NCBI GenBank assembly: GCA_004835665.1
Contig: RBKR01000004.1
Span: 1,798,001 to 1,862,000, forward strand
DNA from: Phoma sp. XZ068
Lineage: Eukaryota; Ascomycota; Dothideomycetes; Pleosporales; Didymellaceae
Direction: 5' to 3'
Length of the DNA: 64,000 bases
The notes under the pieces: model-generated
The model's database searches: none
What the model was told of the DNA's origin: nothing
Seen by the model: the letters and a program-made list of their open reading frames with translations, nothing else
Part shown: piece after piece, positions 54,650 to 64,000 of the stretch
How the letters are laid out: each line of letters starts with the position of its first letter
Position numbering within the stretch: position 1 is the stretch's first letter
Made by a program: the position numbers and the translations under genes

Positions 54650-57492
54650 CGCAAGTCAGTCTAATCTTCTTTGCGATTTTCAGTGCTATATTCTGTACAC
54701 AACGTGCTATGTGAACTGGCAGGCGTTCAATAGCGTACGGGACGTTGTCCTAGAGAAACCCTCCCTTCACAAGGTTGTTTATCCACTGCTGGCCTGAGGC
54801 TAGTCCCATTTGCTCTAGCAGTGCTTGGCTGGCAAGGGTTGCACGGCACGCCCGCGGCATATTAACTCCCTCTTGATTGTCCTCAAAGAGATTGTCTTTG
54901 CTAGGCTCTAACTCAAGCATCTGTGAAGACGGAAGAATATTGGGTAGCGGCCAGTCTTCGATTGAGACTGTTTGTTATCCATGGAGTCTACCATAACTTG
55001 CGTAGCACGTATTCTACAATTGATAGAACCAACAAGACCGTACACAACCGGTATATTCCAGCCTCAAGCATGCGCTTATTAGATATTTAGTAGCGGGTCT
55101 GATAACTGGTGGAAGCTGACGATAATGAACATCAACACGCCCGGTCCCTAGACTCCATCTAGACTATCACCATATTGTCCATGTATATCACGAGCCTGAA
55201 TATGTGATCATTCAAATTTTAAGATTCCTACATCTATAACAATATACCGCTGTGATCGGCGTCCAAGAGGAAAAGGGGTGAAGGAAGAATAACAACCTAA
55301 TAGGCTGTTTGAGTGTTATGTCCCAGTAATAGATAAATGTGGCACCGTACAATTATTAAAAAAATATCGTGTATTCGTTAAAGTCGGTAGTCGCTTTACA
55401 ATCAATTATCTAGATGCTCGATATCTAGATAGAAGAGCTTAGGGCTTTTGTACGTATTATCATGTCATTAGTGTCTACCAGTATACATGTAGCACGCCCT
55501 CCCCGTCTATTGCCATTAATTATAGAGGACCCCCTATTGTATTTTTAAATAGAAACATACCAACCTAGGTTTTCAGTTGTGTTATAGCTTTACTAGATAT
55601 TTGGTACTAATGTTAGGTGATTTAGTTCGGTCTACTTCTTTGTGTTTATTAAATACTAAATTTACCAGTATCTCTATAATTAGGTTTACACTGCTGTTAC
55701 ACAGGTTACTCCTAAATAGTAAGTTGTCAACCTGCGGCGGGCTGTGCGGGAATGTAAGGAGATAAAAAGGGTGATATTTAAGATTGATAAAGCGTTGATA
55801 GATGTTGTGTTTGAGTTGTCATCTGGCCTGAATCAGGTTCCCGTGGTGGAAGTGGGAGTGCGCTTGGCTGCTTGCTAATTTGTAACGCTATATTGATGGT
55901 GTTGATGGTCTTATATCATAAATTGTTCCCACCTATTTTCTCAGGATAGCCTTTACATGTATATACAACACTGCCCCTCTACAATACCTAGGTACAACGC
56001 ATAATCGCTGCCTTGAGCCTCGCATCGATTTAGAGGTCCAAAACTTCATTATCAACCAATGCCCTACAGAGAGTTGTTCAGCTAGTTAGCGCACACGACT
56101 CCACGTTGCGGTGGATGTAGTTGGAACCCAAGGCTCTGACATCACTGCCATGGACAGGATGTGCGTCTAGACTTCGGTGTGGGACTATTGTTCCAAAGAA
56201 GTGCGCAGACGTCTCGTAAGGCTGAGCGTGGCGCTGCCTCAGCTAATGGACAGTCCGATATAGATGTAATGTCATCTTCAGCCGCGAGGGGTGGCAGACA
56301 CATTGCGACGAAAGAATCGCTCAAGAAGGTATTTTTCCAGAGTGGAGGAAAGCCAGTGTAGAAGGCCTAGAATGTCTTCATGTAGCAATGTTGTTTCGAG
56401 GATGTACTAACGTCCTGGCTCAATGTTCTAGCACCAATTTCCTGAGTCTATACTGCGATACTGCACTCGTACTGAGAGAACACTTGGAACTTGAGGAGCA
56501 CAATACACATAATGTTAACGAGTTGCAAAAATAGTAGGTAATAATAATAACGCAACAGCGAATATTTGCCAGGAGGAGATACGGGATGAAAATTTGGAAC
56601 TACAATTTTGCAAAGCATTTTCACAAAGAAATTACTCACTGAGCCCTGGCAATATTTATGCTTCGGTGTTATCTCCGCATTATGCGACTGCATGGGTTAT
56701 GCGCATAGACACTGTAGTACAACGACCAAGCAAACACGTGGAGACAATGTTTGAATGTGACAGGCTAAGTACCGTAGTTCCCGCGTTGAGAACTGCCGCT
56801 GCTTTGTTAGCTGTATCAACCCGATGCTTAGACGCTACTGATCCATGCTCAAATATCAGGGGCATAGATATACATTAAGTACCATAACACACTAGCCCTT
56901 TGTTAATACAGCCAGTGTTATAACAGTGCGCTTGTTCCTGAGGCACAGACCGTGACAGACCCATTTTTCCGGTATACATCTCCTTCGAACTAGTACATAA
57001 GCTAGTACAATTAGCTCAGCATTAGCAAAATATCTTGGTATATGAGATATGATAGGATTATAGTCTGGGTATTCATCTGTTCTTTAAATGAATTGTTCCT
57101 GCTTTCAGCTCTGAGGGCAGATTGGCAGTCGCCGGGGTCCTTACCGCCAAACATCGATGTGCACTCAGTGCCCAAAGCAGAAACCGACTATCTATGAGAC
57201 GCCTATGTTGTTGTTGCTCCGTTCTGAGGAGCGCTAGCGGGGCATGAAGTAGAAAGAGTACTGTGATATCTCTGATCTTCTCATGCGGAGTTAAACCAGC
57301 AGTGTATGATTTGCCAATACAGAGGTAGGCCCGAATTCAGAATTGAAATCTCCGGACTTCCCGAATACAGTTTACGCAACGAAGCTGAAACAATGACAGG
57401 CCCGATTGAAATAGGCTAAATATCGATATAAAGAGGCGCAAATAGAGCACTGGATTCAGGGCTTCAATCAGCTACTGCTGCATATTCTCAGG
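54650..57492. other. gene-poor, partly AT-rich stretch
   Basis: About 2.8 kb without a supportable gene. The part at about 55060-55720 is visibly AT-rich with many stops on both strands, consistent with a transposon relic degraded by RIP, although no element is recognisable. Short frames near 56161-56361 and 56594-56878 have no recognisable product. A TATA-like box precedes the GH131 gene at its right end. Confidence 0.55.
57427..57433 (+). promoter_or_regulatory. TATA-like box of the GH131 gene
   Basis: TATAAAG lies 60 nt upstream of the GH131 ATG, a reasonable distance for a fungal secreted-enzyme promoter. Confidence 0.45.
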
Positions 57493-58596
57493 ATGAAGTA
57501 CAACCAATTTTTGTCTGCACTCGTTCTCGCTGGACTTGGACATGTCTCATGCGCGCCCCTCGATTCTCCAAAGTGTCCTTTGACGTTCGATGGTCGAATC
57601 CCTCAGAATTTCACGAAATCCACATTTGACACTGCACAAAGTCCTTTCAACCCCAAATTTGTTCTAGGACAAAGTATGACCTCTACATGGAAAATGATTT
57701 GCTTAGACTAACATTTGCACTTATTTAGACCAAACATGGAGCGAGGTCGTTTCGTTTCCAGACCTGGAGCCATCAATCAATGACCTTGCTGCTGGATCAA
57801 AACCCATCGAAGTAGAGTTAACGTAAGAGTACCCCCCATGATACGAGGTTTATGAGTCCTAATAATGGGTTATAGTGATAGATCTGTCTTTATGTCGAAT
57901 TCCGAGGGCGTAGAGACTGCTCTTCGACGCGCCGAGTTGATTGTCAATGGAAAAAATCAGACTGTGTCAGGAAAAGTCACATGGTTCTTCTCCATGCGCA
58001 CTTCACCATCACCTGCACGGGCTTTGAATCTCTCACATGAGTACCTTCTTGCTTTTCACGAAGCACAAGATTTCCAGGCAGATTTCTGGTCCCTGAAAGC
58101 TGGGCTACCTATGCAAGAGACTCTTCGAGGACCAAATGGCACGGGCGGAGGTGACGACCTTGCAGCGTATGGTGAGAACATCGGGTTCAAACACCCAGAT
58201 GTGACAGAGTCGATGCTGAAGACTGGCGAGGTCATCTACCTTCAGGGATACAAGTGGGCCGACCCAGTCAAAACCTACTTCATGGTGCCTTTCACTTCGG
58301 ATGTCTGGCACAATTTTGGGCTGTTTCTCAACTTCGACGAGAACTTGATGCAAGTTGCTTATTCGACTGGGCAAGATAAGTTGAAGATCTTGACGCCCAT
58401 GATGCCAAACAACATCTCTGGAAAAGCTCCGACCACTTTAGGCGAGACGCATTGGGGCTTGCAGAAGAGACCGGTTGGTGCGAACCTCAACAACTTCCTA
58501 TTCGAAGGTTTGCAACCACACGGTATTCAAGAAAGATTAGCCCTTGGGGGAATTTCGCAGGTTTCAGGAGGGCTGGAAGATTGTCTGACAATCTAG
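57493..58596 (+). CDS. secreted GH131 beta-glucanase-like protein
   Basis: Glycoside hydrolase family 131, a fungal secreted family acting on beta-1,3/1,4/1,6-glucans. Three exons (57493-57673, 57729-57822, 57876-58596) give 331 residues. A signal peptide (ending near VSCA, residue 21) precedes the hallmark start CPLTFDGRIPQNFTKSTFD. FNPKFVLGQNQTWSEVVSFP (across intron 1), DRSVFMSN, ALRRAELIV, LNLSHEYLLAFHE and VWHNFGLFLNFDENLMQVAYS follow. The C-terminus ends FEGLQPHGIQERLALGG and EDCLTI, as in the family, with no carbohydrate-binding module. Several N-glycosylation sequons are present. It stands alone next to a gene-poor stretch. Confidence 0.9.
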
Positions 58597-59167
58597 ATTC
58601 TTCAAAAGTTGACAATATTTACTAGTAGTTGGTAGATGGTGGATTGTACCGCTGTGATTAAAAGTAACCTCCTTGCCTAACTTTGCGACTTCTTGGCTCT
58701 TTAGCTATACAGATCTGGTTTGAAACTGTACTGTCTTGTGTATCTGATAAAGCTGTCTGGGTTTTGAACTCAAAGTCATGGAGCGAAGGGACTGATTGGT
58801 CAACGGATGATCACAAGTCTGCCCAAATTATCCTGGGCTTACAAAAGCCTAGACAACGTCGTGTATACGGATATGGCAAATGGCGTTTGTCTCAAAGGAA
58901 CAGAAGGCCACGGCAGCTAAAGTTGAGTTGATCATGTCGCAGGCTAAACGTGTCAGTGTTGTGCAACTCGCATAATCGTATGAGCATGCTGGATCTCAGC
59001 TTACAGTAGTAGCCTGTCGACATTAATTCACTATATATCTAATGCAGGGTCGTCAGCACAATTTCCCTAAGTCGTTGGAACGTAGCACAATCCATTCGTC
59101 ACGCCCTTACGTCTCGATAAAGCTTTTGTAACATACCATTCTAAGGGCTGTGATTGACTTTCGACAT
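58597..59167. other. intergenic region
   Basis: About 570 bp between the convergent GH131 and kinase genes. A short frame at 58683-58931 has no recognisable content. Nothing else is seen. Confidence 0.5.
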
Positions 59168-61305
59168 TCATATGTTCATCGTCGATTGCCGTGTTATTTC
59201 AGAATCCCCTGGACAATGATCCCCAAGCCGATCCAATATCTGACCACAGCTTTTGCGTCTTGTTGGTTGATCCGGTATCGAAAGTGACTGCTGTAGCCTT
59301 ATGGCTATCTCGGATTCTTCGGTTGTATTCTGCCCGCTGTGATCGTCGTGGTTCACAACGAGCATGTCGTTTTTGATCACGTCGAGCAGCGTAGTGAACT
59401 GTGCTTTGATTGGAGCATATTTCGAAGCGTGTAGCAAAGACTTCAGCTCATCGATCTTCTGCGACACATGTTAGTGGTGTTTTGTCGATGCGTAAGTGAT
59501 CTCTCACTTTGACTACCGCTGGCTTTACAATTGCTTCGTGCGAGCCGTTGCTCTCCACTATCGCGAAGAAGGGATCGCAGAGGATGCCTTCCCAAGTCTT
59601 ATCGTGTTCCAATCGTTGGTTTCCAAACCGTTTAACGGCGTTGAATCCACCGAAAAACCAAGTCGTAAACAGAAGGTAGACGCAACCCAAGGCCCATACA
59701 TCGCAAGCTATGCCATAGGGCTTTTTAAGTCCGTGTTCTGGGGATCGATATGAAGGCGAATTTGGAACCCGCCCGTAATTCGTCTCTTCTGTTCGAAATT
59801 GCGTACTTCCGAAATCAGAGATCTTGAGGATGCCGAATTTGCTTTTACTATCAGGATACCAGAGAATATTGTTTGGCTTTATGTCTCCATGGCGGCCAAA
59901 TATATGTTTAAGTGGGCGATCATTATGTTGGTTCTGGTCCGAAACATGACTCTGTATGTTTGAGGGCGGGACTGTGTAATCAGAAAGTAGGCTGCTTGAA
60001 TAAGTTTTGTAGTGGTGTATCCTGTTCAGTGCTTCCGCAAGACCGTGACATTGCTTTATCAACCATATACCCATGTCTGTGTTCTTGACCGGATAAGGAT
60101 TCTGTTTCCAGTAGATGAACAAGTCCGATTTAGCCCACGGAAATATAAGGTGATACTTCTTGTTCTGTTCGTAGGTGGCCAGCAACTCCACCAGATGTGG
60201 ATGGGAGTGCGTACTATTCCTCAACTTCTCCAGGATCTTGACTTCTTGTGGAAGGCCTGAGTCATGTTCTAGGGCCAGAACCTTGACCGCAAAGATATTG
60301 CAATGCTTCTTACGTCTTTCACTCTACTAAATTCAGCTTGTATCTAGGTACTATATGGGAAAAGAACATACCTTTGACTTATTCCAAGGGTGATAATCGG
60401 GGTGTATTTTGGTTTTGAACACTTCGCTTGTGCCCTTCCAGGTTACCTGGCGTTGATATTTAAATGGCAGAATCTCGCTTGATCCAAGCTTGTCTTGTGG
60501 CAGATGACTGTCGTTGGCTATTTTAAATCTGTGAGGTAACACACTCCACTGTAGCTTTGTGAACTCACTCTCGTCTTCGGGTCCATCAAAAAGGGCCCAT
60601 GAGACATCAGAACCTTTCGTACTACTCAGACCCGATTGGCCACTGTTCTTTCCATTGATCCGTCTGGCTTCGAGAGGAAGATAGTCATCGCAAACCCTGA
60701 GTTCAACGAACGCTCGAATCATTTCTGGTTGCCCCATAAGGTACAATATCGTAAGAATCTTACGATACGATACTGCATCCGGCAACGGTTTCAGACTAAC
60801 ATGAGCTCTGGATAATTCTAACAAGACTTGCTCAGACCCTACTAGCCTGGTTAAATCGGCTTCTGGGATGAATTGCACATGCAAATCGGTTGGCGAGCAG
60901 TGCTTCTGTGCAACTCGCTTGAGTCGCCATCTGACTTTCTGCGACTGTGCGTATTGCCTAGCGGCTGTGAGCGAAATCCCCGTGGAATCATTTACGAGAA
61001 TTCCATGGTTGGACACAGTCACGTTGCTCTCTGACGCGCCCCGATCTGCTTTTGCGTCAAACTGAGTAGTAGAGACGGACACTTGGTACTAACCACCTGT
61101 ATTTTGCTGTAAGGTCGGAGATGTTGAGATTTCAGAAGTACGAGAGTCTCCAATTGACCTTATCCCGTGTACCGGCTGGTCATATTCTAATTAGAGTTTA
61201 GGTTCTCAGATTACATGAAACATGGTCGCTATAGTTCAGGCTTACCGGAAGCGTATAACGCAGATGACCAGCTACCCCGATCGGTAGTCTCATTGTCTCT
61301 TCCAT
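59168..61305 (-). CDS. protein kinase with uncharacterised N-terminal domain (copy A)
   Basis: Clear exons are 61088-60372, 60323-59508 and 59458-59168 (about 605 residues). A further 5' exon with an ATG at 61305 (MEETMRLPIGVAGH, to 61246) probably belongs; the joining is unsure because an in-frame TAG lies at 61089-61091 unless it falls in an intron ending there. The N-terminal region (HVQFIPEADLTRL, RKILTILYLMGQPEMIRAF) has no known name. The kinase core has a weak glycine loop (TWKGTSEVF), the ATP lysine in IFAVKVL, catalytic HGDIKPNNIL, DFG in ISDFGSTQF, and PSYRSPEH then CDVWALGCVYL. A C-terminal helical tail of 96 residues follows. The N-terminal region and the start of the kinase domain resemble copy B at 63086. 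Target and pathway are unknown. Confidence 0.72.
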
Positions 61306-61970
61306 AAGAGGGGCTGTGTACAGTATGCAACAAGACAGCTTCAGATTTGAGCGCCCTTTGACTTTGACCGGACATGGCCTGCCCTACGAACCTCATTCAA
61401 TGAAAAGGCGATGAACTTGGATGAACGCCTTAGGAACCAATGTGGATAGCATTTCAGCAGATGCCTTGTGATAAAAGGCTGGACCTTGGAGAACCCGCAT
61501 CTTCTGGCCCTGTGAATAATGGTGTGGGGGCCAACTCGGGTAAAGGCTGATTTCATAACCGATCTAGCGCAAGGCTGAGAAGTATGCAGGCCAAAGCGAC
61601 ATGGAGTGATTCCTTGATGCCATTATTTCCTGCTCCATGCAGGGACTAACAGCAAAGAGAACCTCTAGCCTTCTTGGGTCAGCCAGGCAATCATTTGCCT
61701 CCTCGCATTGATCATAATCCAAAATCAGAAGCTTCATCATGCTCACGCTAAAACCTCAGCCGCAGACTCAACTGTGAACAGATGGTGTAGGCCGGTTGAG
61801 CATCATTGGTCACCCACGCGCGTGGCTTGAAAGTGTACAGGGTTTGATGAAGATCTTTGTCCTACACTGCTCAGCTCGTTTGCAACGTAAGTCTCAACGC
61901 GTTTGCTTTCGAGTTCGCAAAGTAACAGCCTGGTGCTACTTCATATCATTCCCCGTTACCGCCCTCGGAT
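61306..61970. other. divergent intergenic region
   Basis: About 665 bp between kinase copy A and the small gene at 61971, which are transcribed away from each other. Short frames are not convincing. Confidence 0.45.
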
Positions 61971-62378
61971 ATGCTGCGTCTACTCACGTTGTTCAAAAGG
62001 AAGAGAACCAAGGTAGAAACTGCCACCGGGAAACTTCGCCGAAGTTCCAGCAATATATTCAACGTCTGGTCTGTTCATCGAGAAGAGCTTCAAAACATTG
62101 GTGTTGTGGATATAGATCCTGCAAAGCTGATGAACAAGCTGCGAGATAAATTTGGATCAGACTTCAAGATTCATGTGCGAGCATCCTGCCCATCGTCCAG
62201 CGACTTACTCTCTGCTGACCTCGGACACCGCAGATGATGCACAATGTTTATAGTATCCGAGCAGCTGGACATCTTTCATTAGTAGGTGCTACACGATTGT
62301 CCTATAGAAGCGATCAATGTCTGATCAGTATCACAGGCCGACCTCGAGGAATTGAGAAGCGCGAAGATATCGGGGTAA
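61971..62378 (+). CDS. small three-exon gene, 97 residues, unknown function
   Basis: Exons 61971-62174, 62234-62281 and 62337-62378 join in phase 0 with consensus splice ends (GTGCGA...CGCAG and GTAGGT...CACAG) to a 97-residue protein. The N-terminus is very basic (LFKRKRTKVETATGKLRR). The core SSNIFNVWSVHREELQNIG, VVDIDPAKLMNKLRDKFGSDF and HNVYSIRAAGHLSLADLEEL looks like a compact folded domain with an ordered helix-rich pattern. No signal peptide or membrane segment. I do not recognise the family. It lies between two related kinase genes; the reading frame would be open without splicing only to 62237. The join is supported by coding character on both sides, not by a known homologue. Confidence 0.55.
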
Positions 62379-63085
62379 CTCTTTGCGGTTCATGGGAAGT
62401 CTCGTAATATGCCAGTACGTCTCGGAACCCCTTTGCGATCATGTTACCATCATGGAGCGGGTGCTGGGTGTTCAGCTGGTCTGGAACGGCCGAGAAGAGA
62501 GTAACGTGCTTACCAGTCAACGACAAACTCGGCGGGCGCGGCACGATCTCTTCAGTTTCAGCTCAGCATTCGATGAGCTCTTACCACACCTGGGCAGACC
62601 ACAAAGTATATCGAACACATAGACACATCAACACCCTTTGCTTTGCCTTAGACAATTATCAAGTTTGTGAATCTAATCATATATCACTGTGGCTATATCG
62701 GGAGCGGTGTAAGTCTCTCATTACGTGCGTGAGGTTTTCAGCCTGACTGAAGCCATGAGCCGGGTCATCAAATTGATGGCTGTGCGCTAGCGCGGGCTGG
62801 GTGATTCGCATGACACAAATCTCTCATGCACAGCTATATACGTACTCGCATATGTGGCGCAAGGCTTCGAGCGCTTACAATAGCTGCTGTGATAGGTTAA
62901 TTGTTCGTTCGGTGTCATTGAGAGCGACCAGAGTAGGCAACAGCGCAAATCAAGACGCTCTGAGGTTATTTGGAGGACCATCGAACTGATGATAAGAGCG
63001 GCCAGCTTGTACGCAATTGCAGTGTCTGTTGTCTCTAGATAACTAACTTTTTTTTCTCCGTTTTCCACGCAATTCTTTCTCGAAG
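62379..63085. other. intergenic region
   Basis: About 700 bp upstream of kinase copy B. A T-rich run directly precedes its ATG. No gene is seen. Confidence 0.5.
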
Positions 63086-64000
63086 ATGGGCAGCATTATC
63101 GAATCAGACGAAGCTGTGCTGAAGAGCGACCATGAAAGCTCATCGTCCGGTAGTGACAAAGAGCCTTCGGACGATGGATATGAAACCTCGGATGGCGAGA
63201 CATATCCGAATACGCAAGAATGCAGAAGGACAAGGGCTCTGGAAAGAAGCTTACACGCCGCTTCAATTAACAGCGGTTTTGAGAAAACACCCCATCAGTT
63301 CATTCCAGAAGGTGTGCTCGATACACTCATCACCAAACGGACCGTCAAGGCCTGCCTATGCGCGAGCAGAAATGAATACGATGATGTAGTAGACTTCGTA
63401 ATGACAAGGGGAAAGAAAGCTTTTGCCATTACCACACTTGCCAGGATCAACTCCCATCGAACTATGCGATGGCTCATGAGAAACGGTCTTAGTGACCAGG
63501 ACTTGCCCATCATTGAGCAGAGCGACGAGTGGAAGAAGTCATGGCGTACCTACTTCTACGATATCCAGTGGAGATTCTTTGCACCCGTCTTCTCCACCAT
63601 AAACCACAGCCAGAACTTTGCCCAGAAGCAGATTTTACCGTTCATCCAGCTCCCTCAAAAATCTCAGATTGTCAAGAAAGGTTCATTCGGAGAAGTTGTG
63701 CAACATAAAATTCATCTCAATCACCTGAAACCTGTAAGCTATATCACGAGAGATCTGCATGTACAAAACTGACGGAATCAGGAAATTTTGAATGATTACA
63801 TGGTCGCTGTGAAAGAGATGCAGGCCACTAATGACACCCAAGAAGTCGCCGACAACTGGGAGAAGGAGGTTAAAGCACTGTGCATGATGAATGAACTATG
63901 CCAGGAACACATCGTCCGTTTCATCACTGCCTTTAGGCGGCGTAAGGAGCACAATACTGAGGAACACTATGTAGTATTTGAGTGGGCTAATGGCGGAAAT
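63086..64000 (+). CDS. protein kinase with uncharacterised N-terminal domain (copy B, partial)
   Basis: Cut by the right edge of the window. Exon 1 is 63086-63733 (216 residues), intron 63734-63781, and exon 2 runs from 63782 to the edge. The first 45 residues are acidic and Ser-rich (SDHESSSSGSDKEPSDDG). The N-terminal domain has HQFIPEGVLDTL, KKAFAITTLARINSHRTM and DIQWRFFAPVF, aligning with copy A. A normal glycine loop KKGSFGEVVQHKIH is followed after the intron by the ATP lysine in MVAVKEM, the alpha-C Glu region NWEKEVKALCMM, and the hinge YVVFEWANGGN, where the window ends. The catalytic loop is not visible. It is therefore likely an active kinase, but completeness cannot be judged. 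Confidence 0.8.

Noticed and set aside
55754..55985. Possible solo LTR (starts TG, ends CA) in the AT-rich island
   Set aside because: No matching target-site duplication and no second copy in the window; the ends are too short to be evidence.
56142..56361. Short open frames on both strands in the gene-poor stretch
   Set aside because: No recognisable product, no splice partners and no start context; kept only as part of the gene-poor stretch.
1..64000. CRISPR arrays, rRNA genes, operon-type ribosome binding sites
   Set aside because: None seen; the DNA is eukaryotic with spliceosomal introns, so bacterial-type signals do not apply.

Overview
The window is nuclear DNA of a filamentous ascomycete, most likely a Dothideomycete of the Pleosporales type. 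The evidence is gene-dense DNA with short GT-AG introns (about 45-100 nt), little repeat DNA, and a gene set that includes filamentous-fungal families absent from or reduced in budding yeast (ARL8, DENND6, Rmt2, GH131, LysM-type secreted proteins, ISC1-type sphingolipase). Assignment to Pleosporales is an inference from protein style and was not tested by any search. Exon joins were worked out by hand from splice signals, reading phase and family alignment. Starts were set to the first convincing ATG.

Layout. 1-13 kb is core housekeeping: an acidic protein of unknown function, COPI alpha subunit, a RapZ-C-like protein and RNA polymerase I subunit RPA135. 13-24 kb carries five genes whose families all act at the vacuole/endolysosome or in trafficking to it: ARL8 GTPase, an RCR-type membrane protein, DENND6, VAC14 and the V-ATPase assembly factor VMA12; an intron-containing tRNA-Ala sits among them. 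24-46 kb returns to mixed housekeeping: polyprenyl diphosphate synthase COQ1, TAF12, ISC1, a WDR5/Swd3-like protein, a Cys-rich single-pass membrane protein, nitronate monooxygenase, a GFA-domain protein, Rmt2, a degenerate dienelactone-hydrolase/NTF2-like fusion, mitochondrial 1-Cys peroxiredoxin, spliceosomal helicase PRP2 and an MFS transporter. 46-50.6 kb is UDP-glucose:glycoprotein glucosyltransferase.

50.6-64 kb is different in character: sparse, more AT-rich and accessory. It holds an NmrA-like protein, a decayed LysM-type gene, a small GPI-type secreted protein, almost 3 kb without a gene, a secreted GH131 glucanase, and at the right edge two related protein kinases that share an uncharacterised N-terminal region and flank a tiny three-exon gene of 97 residues. 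The kinase cluster is the best candidate for something undescribed.

Genes often sit as divergent pairs with short shared promoters (RPA135/ARL8, DENND6/VAC14, VMA12/COQ1, ISC1/WDR5-like, DLH-like/PRX1) or tail to tail with very short gaps (NMO/GFA, Rmt2/DLH-like). No CRISPR array, intact transposon or rRNA gene was seen.
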